From Siphonodentalium dalli (Eukaryota; Mollusca; Scaphopoda; Gadilida; Siphonodentaliidae): DNA of 64,000 nt. Made by a program: the position numbers and the translations under genes. Of the stretch, positions 34,506 through 46,221 are shown one piece after another. The stretch lies in the NCBI GenBank assembly GCA_032622095.1, contig CP136069.1, forward strand, positions 994,001 to 1,058,000. The letters run 5' to 3'. Under the pieces are notes generated by a model. It had not been told where the DNA came from and made no database searches. It was given only the letters and a program-made list of their open reading frames with translations. Position 1 is the stretch's first letter, and the number at the start of each line of letters is the position of its first letter.

Positions 34506-34870
34506 CAAATTATCTGGTTATGTGGTCCTGCTAATTTGCTTTGATGATGGTAGGGCAACGAAGATAATCCATTACGTTTCTAAAACATTCAAAGTCATAT
34601 ATATTGTAAAATATTTAAATAATGAAACTTTTGGTTGTTGCAAATCGCCCATAATATCAAAAACGCTATCACTATCATTTTGCAAATACCTGTCAGAGCG
34701 GCTATGATTAAAATATTAAAAAATATATATGTTCATGAATGTATCTGCAAACTAACATTTTCTCAATACACTGCAAAATGAAAAAATAATGGTAAATTTT
34801 CGTAAAAACATAAAAACAAATTTGCACAATAATTTGGCAATCCATTATCCTGTGGTGTGGTTTATCAAGC
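34505..34870. mobile_element. Decayed relative of the 41420-41939 MITE
   Basis: The left end TGGTTATGTGGTCCTGCTAA and interior CTAAAACATTCAAAGT and TCATGAATGTATCTGCAAAC parallel the element at 41420-41939. The right end is degraded. Confidence 0.45.
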
Positions 34871-35679
34871 AATTAGTGCAGCACACACGTCAAAATCAGA
34901 CAATGATAAATCAGTCCTGGCATCAATCACGAGTGGAGCACATGGCTAATTGAGAGCTAATCCCTGCTCATCTGAATAAACTGTTCATTATTCCAGTCTG
35001 ATTGGTGCCTAGAAGTGTTCCAACTTCTGGTTAAATATATTTTATTGCTAATACAAAAGGCTATGACAGACATGGATTGGGGCAAAAGTGCTAACCACAT
35101 AGATATGCCCTGCTCCTCACAATTTAACAATAAGTAATGAAATGATGCGGCAATATAATAAAACATTATAGCCTTGCAATGTCAAAGTACAGGTAAAGTG
35201 TTTTGACTTGGAAATGTAGCTCTGGATGGCAATAACAATTTGTTTGTTTGCGGCATTCAAACTTCTACTTTTGAAGGAACCTGCGATATGTTTCCATCTG
35301 CATCAGCCAAAGTTATGCAAGATATATATAGTAATGGATGATGATACGTTAATGTCTAGCATTTACCTTTGTGATATTTAAATGTTTTTGAACGAAAGTT
35401 TTCTAACCGAATTTGAATCGAATATTGGGACTGAATCGAATGAGTCAAACATTTAATATTTGCGTGTGCACACAAAAGGCAACATAAGGGTGGATTCATG
35501 AGAACGGATGAACAAACGGACAGACAAATGGCTAGACAGACAAACTGGGCAGACGAAACAGTCAATCCAGTCCAGTCCCAAATTTTTCTTCGAAACATGA
35601 AGAAAATAGTCAAAAATATATGTTCACTTTGATAGTCAAAGTTATGTGATCTGTACAACTCTGATGGATGAATTTTAAA

Positions 35680-35895
35680 AGTTTTCCATCAAAAGATAAA
35701 AAGATGGACAAATGCAGAATGAAGAATGTAAAGTCATGTCATTCGGCCCAACATATATGCGATATATCTTCGGCCAAACAATAAACCTCCATACAAACTA
35801 TATGGCAATATATATGCCCATATAGATCACAAACTCCTCAACAAATGTGACAAAAACGATAACACAGTTTAATTCAATTCACAGCAAACTATCAC
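35680..35895 (+). repeat. Direct repeat, copy 2 of 2
   Basis: Second copy of the 34365-34505 repeat, with an internal insertion of about 40 bp around TATCTTCGGCCAAACAATAA. Confidence 0.65.
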
Positions 35896-35916
35896 CTTTT
35901 TTAGCAAGATTTTTCA

Positions 35917-36960
35917 CCCACTGACCGACGAGCGAAGCGCGTGCAGTGGGTGACTATAATCGTAGGACTTATGCGTTTCTGCTGAATTGAACTAGTGCCT
36001 ATGCGTTTCTGCTGAGCTGCACTGACGTTTGATCGCAAAATAAAATTATAATCATTATCAAACCACACGTTTGGATAACACCGCCATAAACAGTGACATA
36101 TTATGATGTTGAGCTCGTATCATCAATAAAATTAAGAGTTATAACTTATAAAACTAAGAATTACTGCTAAAGTATTTCTACCAATTGGGTAACTAGATGC
36201 GTGACTAGAGAAATTTCAATTTCAACCAATTGAAATGCCGTTGAAATCCGAAGGGTTAAGCGATTATCGCAATAGGATATGGGAACACCGTGTGCGTAAC
36301 ATAACTATCAGAAGTATAACGTACTCTGATAACAACTTATCACCAAATTCATGCTTCAAACATGTCATTTTCGGCTTCTTTTATTTTATTTTTATGAAAA
36401 TGAATAATAAATGGGGTGATAAATATGTATAATATGTATATAACGACAAATAGAGTAAAATTAGCCATTTTCCCGTGAAACTTAGGATAGGCAAGCCAGG
36501 TACAAAAACTGGTGAAATATGAGTACGAACGTCAAAGTGTTCCCCTAATGTATTGCGATAATTGCCAACCGTCACTGCGAAGCGAAGCCTCCAATGGCCA
36601 TTATTAATCAATTCATTTCGGCTGTTCAGTCTTCTAAGCTATTAAAACTTTCTTGGATATCTTGGACGGTGTTTTGGAAGGATTGTTCTGATATATAAAT
36701 GTTGGATTAACCTTCCAAAAAGATGAGTTTGACGCCTGCATTTCTTGGCATGAAATTGATGAATATTAACGAGCGCTCGCCTGCAAGTATACAGACTACA
36801 CTCTACAGTCATTGCCGAATCGGCGTGTTTTTGTGAAAATGTCACCAATATTTCTCCACTCGATTCTCTTAAAATGCACCCTAATCGGTCAAATTCTTTT
36901 GACAATTATATCTAAATACATCTTAGCTACTATTCGGATCTGCTGTCCCGGTCGAAAAAG
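35917..36960. other. Stretch with small hairpin and a weak minus-strand frame
   Basis: Begins with a hairpin, CACCCACTG paired with CAGTGGGTG (35917-35953). A minus-strand frame at 36905-36642 (87 codons) includes RESSGEILVTFSQKHADS. It has no recognised domain, no duplicate in the window and no splice support, so it is left as unassigned. Confidence 0.3.
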
Positions 36961-36964
36961 AAAA

Positions 36965-37335
36965 AAATAATTTATCATCGAAAAAAAAACAATACTTCCA
37001 TCTAAAAAATAATTAGGCCTACGTGTTGTACCCTGTCATGTTAAGAATATATAAGTATTACACACATACACACAAATTCTGAGCTTAAAATTTTGAAAAA
37101 TGACAGTTTTATCGACATAAATCGATTTTAATGGCAAATGCCATGTTAAATGTTATCATCGAAAAAAATTAATTTCTTCCATCTAAAACATAATTACGTA
37201 CTGTACCCTGTCATTTTAGGAATATATAAGTATCCCAGACAGAAACACCAAGTCTCAGCTTAAAATTTTGAAAAATAAGTGATTTATCGACATAAATCGA
37301 TTTATATGGCAGATCCCATGTTAAATAAATTTTAG
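36965..37335 (+). repeat. About 188-bp tandem duplication
   Basis: Two adjacent units share TCATCGAAAAAAA, TGTACCCTGTCAT, GAATATATAAGTAT and TCGACATAAATCGATTT. No coding content. Confidence 0.75.
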
Positions 37336-37389
37336 GGCCCTGCAAATGTTTTCTGAGCTGTTCCATATTGGGCACCAGAGTCCATATTT

Positions 37390-38200
37390 GACCGGTTCTA
37401 CCTGATAATTGTGTGACAGTACAGTCGCGTTACTTTATACGTCAACATTGGTCATTATCACCCGACAAATTTATTTCGGTCTATCGTATCAACCCCTATT
37501 TTCCCCTGCGTAGCCTGACTAAGTGTCAACATTGGTCTTTATCGCTCCACTAATTTGTATCGTTTCATCGGTATGAATTCCATATCCAATTATCCACATA
37601 TAACCAACCAAACCTCTAATCCCGGTCCAATTTATTATTTTTTTCATCGCTATAGTCACGTTACGTAATATTTTATCGTGTGATACTTGTACTTATATGT
37701 TTATGGTATTACTATAGTATACCGTATACGTATATCAATTGCTATTCCTTTCTATATAATCCTGGTGCCATCTATAGAGATAGAGATAATTTCATACCCC
37801 CCCCCCAATTTTATATCATTGCTGCTTTAGTACAGTCGCGATGCATTACATGGCAACATCGCTCCACTAATTTGTGTCAGTTCATCGGTACGAACCCCTT
37901 TTTCTCCGAGTCCATATAAACAACCCAACATCTTAACCCGTACCACTATAGAAGTCCATAAATGACTATTCTGGCACTATATAGAGATGACTAAGATTCT
38001 GACCACCCCCCCTATTTTATAGCCTTGTTGCAACAGTAGGTTGCAACAGTAGAGTTGAGATGCATAATATGTCAACATTGGTCGTTATCGCTCTACAAAT
38101 TTATATCGGTTCAACCCTTAGTTCCATGTATCGCCCACCCCTCCCACAATTTATTTTTTCATTTGTATTATAGTCTCGTTACGTACACATTTTATCTCTT
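37390..38200 (-). repeat. Degenerate tandem family, inverted relative to 49210-50945
   Basis: Units contain ACAGTCGCGTTAC-like starts, GTCAACATTGGTC and ATCGCTCCACTAATTTGT. The reverse complement matches the ACTGAACTGT and GATATAAATTA phrases of the repeats at 49210-50945. It includes a C-run near 37799. Confidence 0.6.
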
Positions 38201-38424
38201 GTAACTTTTGCTTCAACACGCCGAGTTCCGCTGCAGACAATACAAAACTGACAACATTTTGAAATGTAAGCAGGCTTCAAACTCATCTTATCCAAGAAAA
38301 ACTCTAGCTACATAAGAAATTTGTGTATAAGGTGTACGCGCATTTGTTGCGTTGAAAACCAAAGGTCCCAAGTCAAGGTCCAAATCCCCAACACACTGAT
38401 GTGAGGTTTAACTCCATATACATA

Positions 38425-39665
38425 CAGTAATGTCCAAAGTAATTGATCACTTAACCACAGCAGAATTATGGGTATTTTTTCAGGATTTTAAATCCTGTAA
38501 AATACCAGGCCTTTCCATTAGTCTAATTTGGGGACACCGAACAAACCTGCCGGACCATGGTTCCGGCAGGTTTGCGAAAATTTGAGATTTCAAGTCCACG
38601 AAACGCCATTTCCTGGCTTCTCAGACTATAATAAGTATCTATTTCAACCTAATTGTACTGAATTGAATCTTTCATTTCTAGTCCATTTCACATTTTCAGA
38701 GCAATATACAAGGTCACATCCAGAAAATTGTTTCATACAGTACCATTTACAGAATTGGATATCAAACTCATCATCCCAAAACACTTTTTGACTTTATTCT
38801 TGTGCATAATTCTAATATATTATTAAGTCAATTATTTAATAAATATAATTTTAGTATCTAATTCTTGTTGCTGAATGTGTTCAAAATTATGTGAACTTAA
38901 GTGCTAACTTATGTATATTGTGACAAAGTCACAAACTGATGAAAATATAAATAAATGAATTGATTAAAAATTAAAGAATGAAGTTGATGATGAAATCATG
39001 TATTTAATAATATATATGGATTTTGGGATGATGGTTATTAACCAAACACTAATTTGCTAAATAACCCCTTATTGAACAGAGTGAACAAAATGACTGACAG
39101 TCGACGGTCGGCTCACTTTCGGTTTCAGTGAAATTTTCACTTTCAGTTTCCTTCGTTTTGTCAGTTTCGCCAGCGGCAATGTTTGTAAAGAAGGATGTTA
39201 TGGGCGCAGTTTGACTGTCTTCCTCTTTTCGTTTGCGTTTGGAAGAGTATGTACCGCTCGTTTTATTGTGAGACTTGCCACTTGTTCGAGGCCTCCCTCG
39301 CGAACTCATGATTATTTTCAAAATTGTATTCTAAAATCATCGCTGACCAAGCTGAAACATTCGTATCTTTCCAAGACAGAAGAGTGTGATAATTTCAAAG
39401 GGGGGGTAATTCACTATTAAATTAGAACTCGCATTCCGCGTTTTACAATGTTCCGATTTTGATTTCCGTTTCCGTTTCCGATCGAAAAAAAAAAATGTGT
39501 TTAGTCTGTCAAAAACATCGATAAAACAATAAAACAAACTCTTATTTTGGGGACTTTGTCGTAATTTGCGGACACCGGTAGTCGGCTTGAATTGGGGGGA
39601 ATGATAAGGCCTGAATACCCATAATTATGCTGTGGTTAAGTGGTGAATTACTTTGGGCATTACTG
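38425..39665 (-). mobile_element. TA-flanked mariner-like DNA transposon, internally deleted
   Basis: The inverted ends begin CAGTAATGTCCAAAGTAATT and match for about 50 bp. TA lies directly outside both ends, as expected for Tc1/mariner/pogo-type elements. At 1241 bp it holds one reading frame on the minus strand (39049-39312) but no DDE/DDD catalytic core, so it is a deletion derivative of a larger autonomous element. The next 350 bp contain two short palindromic copies of only its ends. Confidence 0.75.
39049..39312 (-). CDS. AT-hook/NLS-like N-terminal fragment in the mariner-like element
   Basis: Taking the second in-frame Met, the protein starts MSSRGRPRTSGKSHNKTSG. It has an AT-hook core (RGRPR), a basic nuclear-localisation-like cluster (SKRKRKEE), then ITSFFTNIA and a Glu/Thr-rich stretch, ending after about 87 residues. 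The pattern is that of the N-terminal DNA-binding region of a transposon protein whose catalytic part has been deleted. No family can be named. It lies wholly within the inverted-repeat-bounded element. Confidence 0.5.
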   Translation of the reverse strand: MMSSRGRPRTSGKSHNKTSGTYSSKRKRKEEDSQTAPITSFFTNIAAGETDKTKETESENFTETESEPTVDCQSFCSLCSIRGYLAN

Positions 39666-39711
39666 TAACCAATATAAGGATTTGAGGTTTAATGATAACT
39701 CAATCCTCATA

Positions 39712-39840
39712 CAGTAATGTTCAAAGCAATTGACCACTTAACCACAGCAGAATAATGGGTAATTTGTCAGGATTTTAAATGCTGAAAAATTACCCATAAT
39801 TCTGCTGTGGTCAAGTGGTCAATTACTTTGGGCATTACTG
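39712..39840. mobile_element. Palindromic MITE 1 (129 bp), same ends as 38425-39665
   Basis: TA-flanked; CAGTAATGTTCAAAGCAATT at the left and its inverted partner at the right meet at a central GATTTTAAAT-like core. It is almost all terminal repeat. Confidence 0.85.
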
Positions 39841-39896
39841 TAACCAATATAAGGATGTGAGGTTTAATGATAACTCAATCCTCATACAGTAGTGTC

Positions 39897-40015
39897 CAAA
39901 GTAATTGACCACTTAACCACAGCAGAATTATTGGTAATTTTTCAGGATTTAAAATCCTGAAAAATTACCAATAATTCTGATGTGGTTAAGTGGTCAATTA
40001 CTTTGGGCACTACTG
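39897..40015. mobile_element. Palindromic MITE 2 (119 bp), tandem with MITE 1
   Basis: TA-flanked, ends CAGTAGTGTCCAAAGTAATT. The 56-bp spacer between the two MITEs (CCAATATAAGGATGTGAGGT) also occurs after the second MITE and, in part, on both sides of the 1.24-kb element, so spacer plus element form a tandem unit. Confidence 0.85.
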
Positions 40016-40489
40016 TAACCAATATAAGGATGTGAGGTTTAATGAGAATTCCATGCACATAACTAATAAATATGTGTGAAAATTAAACCAAAAAAAATAA
40101 ATTCCATGATGGCGTCCAATATGGACTGCCTAATTCTGCTCCAAAAACATGTATATTGAATAGATGGATGTTTTTTGGGGTAAACCGATTATTTCAATGA
40201 TATTTTCATTAACTGGGATCCAAAACCCGACCTACGGGAGTGCGCTTCGCGCGCGACTATCTTAGGCATATGTGCATATTTAATAAGCCAACAAATGGAA
40301 TCCCAACAGAGAAGTTTGGCGGGGGTCCCTTGCGCATAGACATCGTTGATGATCTCTATGGGAAACCACATTGACATTTAATAGAGAATTTCGATTAACT
40401 GCAATAACTTAAGGAATCTCTAATTAATGCTGCACGGTAATGAAAAAAAACATATCGAATAACTTATTATTTAACTAACCGAATAACTA

Positions 40490-40960
40490 ATTGCGCTCAA
40501 GCCCAATAAGAAAATTCCTTAAGTTATTGTGCTTAAGCGAAGCTAGAGATACCTTATTGCGCTTAAGCACAATATGATATTCCTGTGCAATAAGGAATAT
40601 TCTTATTGCGCTTAAGTGAAATAAGACATTCCTTGTTACACATAAGCGAAATTACATCAATATTGCACTTAAGCGCAATTAATATATATCTCATTAGATC
40701 GCTCTTGTGCAAATAGTAGAATAATCCTATATTTGTTCCACCCATTGTACCATGGGAATGGACTACACCACCTGAATTACAGGGAGTTTATGTACACTAT
40801 ATAATATATTCCTTATTAAGAGATACCTTATTGAGTTTTATTATCTAAGCGCAATATGAAAATTCCATCATTGCACTTAAACACAGTTAAATACTTCCAT
40901 ATTGCGCTTAAGCACAATAGAAATTCCCATATTACACTTAAGCGCAATTAGCTCTTCTTG
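40490..40960. repeat. Degenerate minisatellite of CTTAAG palindromes
   Basis: At least nine sites related to TTGCGCTTAAGCGCAAT, each self-complementary, spaced roughly 25-45 bp, interrupted by about 150 bp of unrelated sequence (40690-40835). Confidence 0.7.
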
Positions 40961-41419
40961 CACTTAATTAAAAAAAAATGTTATAATTGTATTGTAACTA
41001 CTGTTTGGGCCTTCAATATTTCCCATACATTATGTAGGCCCTACACATATATTATGCTAGAAAATTAGTACTATTGTTACTAATAGTACTCGTAGTAGTT
41101 AATACCACCTTACTGTCAATATTCTATCATGGTTAGTTTCAAAATCATAACGTTAATTGTTATTACTATGTGTGTGTATTGTACATGTACATCAGTCATC
41201 AATTAACAAACTTAAGCAGAGCCTGGTTGAATATGTACCATATATGGTGGGTTATTCCCATCTTCAAGCTGTTGATGTCATTGAGACATTCAATGTTATT
41301 ATGCTATTTTGCATGTGAACTAGTAGACCCTCCAATAGCTTATCATTACCACTCGGGATAGTGGGTGTTTTTCCTCAATTAATTGAATTTCTTGTTATTG
41401 ATTTAGTCATACGTCACAC
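40961..41419. other. Stretch without identifiable gene
   Basis: AT-rich; no repeat match or supported exon. Confidence 0.35.
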
Positions 41420-41939
41420 CTGGTTAAGTGGTCCTGCTAATATGATTTAATGGTTGTGGGTCCTGCTGAATTACTTTGATGTTGGTAGGGAAAACTGATG
41501 CTGTTATTAAAAAGTATGTTCTTTTTTTCTACAGTTGTCATTTTCACGGCAATTGGCTAATCTGATTGAATCGAGGAAATGTCATTATGTTTTTAAAACA
41601 TTCACTGCCTATGCCCATTCAATTACATGCAAAAAGTACAAGGTAACTCGTAGTCGGCAGTGAATGTGTTAAAGACCATAATAAAAATGGTTATTACTGT
41701 AGTTTTGCAAAAACCTGAGCAGCCATGATAAAACTAAATAAAAAAGATTAATGTTCCCGAATGTTTCATGCAGACACTAACCTTTTTTCAAATCGCTCGT
41801 ATTAGCCAAACACTGCAAAATTACCAATTAAGAATAGATAACGGTACTTTTTCATTAGCATCAGTTTGGCATACCAGCATCATATCAATTCAGCAGGACT
41901 ACTAGCATCATAGTAAATTAGCAGGACCACTTAACCAGG
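41420..41939. mobile_element. 520-bp MITE with about 65-bp inverted ends
   Basis: Ends are CCTGGTTAAGTGGTCCTGCT and its inverted copy; the similarity continues inward through CAGCAGGAC-type motifs with small gaps. No target duplication is obvious. No coding content. Confidence 0.75.
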
Positions 41940-41979
41940 AATGTATTTGTCATGCAAAAAATAAAGAGTCACAGCTCAC

Positions 41980-42063
41980 CTCCCGTAGTTCATCTGTTAT
42001 GTGTTTCTCATTTGATCCGAGGCGACTATATATGACTTCCTCGTCCAGTGCAGTTTGTTGTGC
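41980..42063 (-). CDS. Internal exon, 28 codons, unknown gene
   Basis: On the minus strand ATTATTTATTGTAG precedes an 84-nt segment ending GGGAG before GTGAGC, both good splice sites. It is open in phase 0 and reads AQQTALDEEVIYSRLGSNEK followed by HITDELRE. It is charged and likely helical, possibly coiled-coil. It lies only 40 bp from the MITE. It may be an upstream exon of the CARD gene (same strand, same phase class, 25 kb away) or an unrelated gene; the sequence does not decide. Confidence 0.68.
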
Positions 42064-42317
42064 CTACAATAAATAATTGTGCATGAACCAAAGAACCACC
42101 TCATTCATAATCGCCTTTCTCTTCCAGATACGTGATGCAATAAGAACCAATGCCTGAGATACGTGTGTAAAATAACAGCACATCAACAATATAAGAGAAC
42201 GACATTGAAACTGTTCTGAAAGCACTCTTGGTGACAAGGCTCCATGCTAAATATCATTGAGATTTGATAACCCATATATTAGATACATGCCTGGTTGTAC
42301 AAAAAATAATTAACAAG

Positions 42318-42857
42318 ATGAAAGTGTCAATGACACTGTAGCTCAATTTGGAAAGGGGATGTCATTCATTACAGTCAATGGAGCGATAATGAATACAGAA
42401 AGTTTAAATGTGGAATAGACAGTTTTAATGCTTAAAGTATTTAGTGACGCAATGGGTAAAATCTAAGATGGCTGCCAGCAACCATGTTTTTGATTGAATA
42501 TCGTTTAAATTTGATAGCTTCCATCTAAAGGTGAAGCTCAACATGCCTATTAACTTCAAAAACAATTCTCCGATAAATGCAAGCTGTACGGTGTGCCGAT
42601 ATATTCAAATTTGAAATAAAAGATGGTTGCTGGCAGCCATGTTTTTAACAAATTTCGGGGAAAAAAATATGGCTCCCATCTAGAGGTTACCCTCAATATC
42701 CATATGAAATTTGGTGACGATCAGATAAAAGATGTGCCTGTAAACATTCAAAACAATCCTACAATAAATGCGGCCAGCACGATTTGTCAATAGATTCAAA
42801 ATTGAAATCCAAGATGGCTGCTGGACGCCATTTTTTTAACGAATTTCGGGAAGAACA
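42318..42857 (+). mobile_element. F1-related element, 3'-truncated by F3 copy B
   Basis: Starts ATGAAAGTGTCAATGACACT then TAGCTCAATTTGG and has about three divergent monomers (TGGCTGCCAGCAACCATG, CTCCCATCTAGAGGTTACC). It breaks off at GGGAAGAACAAGACAGTCAA, where F3 begins, so it lacks the AAGTTGAGCTA end. Confidence 0.7.
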
Positions 42858-45366
42858 AGACAGTCAATTACTGTGGGTCGGTCACCAGACTGTAAAGACT
42901 GAGAAGGCTGGGACTCTGAAGACTACAAGAGTCAGTACGTGACAATATCACTTAAGACAAGTAGTTCTAAACTGCACACCACTGACAAATCTCCAACCTC
43001 TTACCTTTTAAAGAAGACAACCATACCACAGTACTAAGTTCACAAAAATCCTTTTGCACATCCCTCTTAGGTTGAATTTTACAACTGGTACCAGTACTTC
43101 AAGCTCTCAAACGTTTGAAAATTACCAACCCCATAAAGTTAAAATTTGTGGCCAATTTGGTCCAACAGTTTTTTGACTGTTGGTTTAAAAACATACATGT
43201 TGGAAAATCAAACCAGACTATGAGAACAATTCTAACCTATTTTTGATGTGAACATCTAATCTACAACTAATGTTGTATCAGGCATGAAATTTTCAACTGT
43301 TTAAATTTTGATCAAAGTAGGGGGTCAAAACTATACCCCCTCTACACTCCTTCCCCATTGCTTCAAACATTGCCCCCACCCAGGCTGCCTAGAAATCAAT
43401 ATTATTATACCAGTACCAAACAGGATAGAGGAGAGTTAAATCTCTTATCTCTGCCCCTATTAGAACAAATGTGAATGCCCATCTATGAGATCCATTCATC
43501 TAGTAATATCAATATACCCCCCAATATCCAACAAGGTATGATTTCACCTGGACAAGTGGTGTTTGAGAAAATAATATTGGAACAGCCATGTCTGTATTTA
43601 GTGTTTCTGACCTTTGCAGAATGAGGTCCCCAAAATGTGAATTTAATGACACTATTCCCCAAGGTGGAATAACATCAACGAATTCACCCTCTAGGGACCT
43701 CATTTCCTAAAAATGACCCATTTGAACAAATCTGAACCTGGTCACTCAAGGCCCATCCATACCAAATAGAAGCTAATATAGGCCCAATGATTCTTGAGAA
43801 GAAATTTATTTAAGATTTACTATGGAGGAAAAGAGTTATGGCCCGAGCTTCGCACCTATTTGATTTTATGAAATTATTAGAACAAATCTGATTGTGAGTC
43901 ACCTAGGGAACATGCACACTGAAATATATAAACATATTTGGTCTTTAATATGGAGAAGAAAACAATTGTTGATAGACAGATGGATAGACATCCCAACAGA
44001 CAGATGGATGGAAGGACCGCATGACAGACAGAAGACAAATTCAATCCAATATACCCCCCAATTTTTCTTTGAAAAATCAGGATATGATTTCATCTGGATA
44101 AGTGGTGGTTAAGAAAATAATATGCCAGCCAAGTCTTAATATAGTGTCTGACATTGGCAGAATGAGGTCCCCAAAAGGTGAATTTAATGACACTATTCCA
44201 CAATGCGGGCTAGCATCACCGGATTCATCCACAGTCTGATTAGGCCTCACCAGCCATGGGAAACATAGGAACAGATTGAAGTTCTACAGTTGAAGTGTGT
44301 AATGCACACCCATTGAGCACCTCAATTATAAATTTTATCTTCTGCAAATTAGGGGGACATAGAAACTGAACAGAAGGGAAAAAGTCAAAAAGTAACTAAA
44401 ACAAAATTTCAGTTTGATACTTAAGATACTTTCCAGAAGATGATGCCTAAGCAGAACTAGGTCCCTGGAGGGTGTATTTGGTGATGCTAGCCAGCTGTAC
44501 AGGGTAGCAACACTAATTTCACCCTCTGGGGACCTCATTCTGCAAATGTTAGACAAACTAAATCAGGCAGTTTGTTTTAATTTACTAGCAGTGTTGTTTA
44601 CAAAAGCTGCCAGATGACATATTATTCTAATCTAGATTAATGATCTGTGTCTCTCTGTCTCTCTGCAGAGATATATCTGCTTCTGGATAGAACAGGTGGA
44701 AGTTGGAGATGATATCGGTTGGAACTTCCAACTTGGAAGAAATGTTGGTTGGGTGCAGGGTGGTGGGGGGGGGGTTGGGTCTGGGACATGTGGGAGGGGG
44801 GTAGGTAATGGAATGTTTCCGTAATTTCATTAAAGATTAAAGTTTCATAACTCTGCAGATGTTACAATGGTGTAACGTTTTTCAAATTGTATAACATGTT
44901 TAAAAAATATATTTATTTTTTTGGTTAAATTGAGCAAGATGAAAATTCAAAAAATCTGAATTTAACGAAAAAAAAATTATTTTGAATTACGTCAATGTCA
45001 CTGGCTCCGCCCACATTCGACCCAGTGACCTCATTTGAACAAATTTGAATCACAGTCCGCCAAGGACCCTTTGTACCAAATATGAACCCATTCAGCCCAA
45101 TGAAATTTGAGACGAAGTCGTTGTAAGAATTACTATGGTGGGAAAGAGTTATGGTCCTAGCTTTGCAACTATTTGACCGGGTAACCTCATTTGAACAAAT
45201 CTGATTGTGATTCACCTAGGGAACATCTACACCAGATATGAACCCATTCCGTCTTACGATTCTGGAGGAGAAGATGATTCTTGACGGACGGAGGGACGGT
45301 GTGACAGGTGGACGGATGAGGAGTGATGACTATAGCTCCACCGGAGACTTCATCTCAGGTGAGCTA
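42858..45366 (+). mobile_element. F3-family element, copy B
   Basis: It begins AAGACAGTCAATTACTGTGG then GTCACCAGACTGTAAAGAC and ends CATCTCAGGTGAGCTAAAA. It contains three hairpin modules (43613-43710, 44155-44230, 44430-44550), a C/T-rich acceptor-like run before CTGCAG at 44650, a G-quadruplex-capable tract (44750-44801) and core units with GAACAAATCTGA. It serves as the uninterrupted reference for copy A. No transposase frame. Confidence 0.65.
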
Positions 45367-45419
45367 AAAATTGATGACTCCTAACTAGAGATCACCCCGA
45401 TGATCCATATAAAGTTTAG

Positions 45420-45904
45420 GGGTCCCACGATTAATCGTATTATCGATGAACCATTGATAAAGCCGATAATCGATTACCATTTCCGTAGTCGATTAATCTC
45501 TGTTATTTATTTCGGACGTCGGAAAGTGCTGGGTATTATTGATTACCATGTTTGTTTTACAGTTTAATCTACAACCGAAGGTTTAACAACCTTTGATCGT
45601 GCATCAGCGAGAGTCTGACAACATGAGTATACCGGTACTTAGATGTTACAAATAGAGTCTATCACTTATCGTGTGGTGACTGCTAAATGAAACTCACTAT
45701 TACTATCAGAATTACTTAACTTGTTCTGAGTCCAGAAATTTCTGGGTGGGGGGGGGGGGGGGCACCTTTGTGATTATTATCCACTCTGGAAGTTTGCTGA
45801 AACTTATATAGTTTCTGTGACATAATAGATTCCTTCGGTCCGTCATGCATCCTATTCTTACATTGTTTGTATGTTTGGCTATTCATAACACTGACATTAA
45901 AGGT
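45420..45904. other. Stretch with possible hAT-like terminus and poly-G tract
   Basis: TAGGGGTCCCACGATTAATC followed by alternating ATCGATTA motifs resembles hAT-family termini, but no matching inverted end or 8-bp duplication was located. A G-run lies near 45748-45765. Confidence 0.3.
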
Positions 45905-46035
45905 ACTCAAAGGGTCCTATATTACTATTTCTTTGGCTTTGGGGGTAAAAATATTTGATTCGAGTCGAGGAACCCACCCATAAAAGCTCAGAGTTATTAG
46001 ATATTGATTTTTGAAATTTGTAATTTTTTTTCAAG
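45905..46035 (+). repeat. Conserved 140-bp dispersed repeat, copy 2 (possible SINE)
   Basis: Partner of 12757-12895, in the same orientation and similar over the whole length, including TTGATTCGAGTCGAGGAACC. Confidence 0.5.
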
Positions 46036-46221
46036 ATGTGCTCTAATAATTTGTAAATTTCTCGAGATATGTACTAATAATATTCACAGAAGCCCTTTAA
46101 TATTCAAACAGACGAAGATGGATAACTCTAAAATCAAGTGTACTAATAACGCAATTTTGAATGAGACCATCCTTTTTATGGTGTTTCTGGGCCAGATAAA
46201 ATAGAAATAACAAAACTTCAA

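Noticed and set aside
36642-36905. 87-codon minus-strand frame with RESSGEILVTFSQKHADS
   Set aside because: No recognised domain, splice support or second copy; kept only as a remark.
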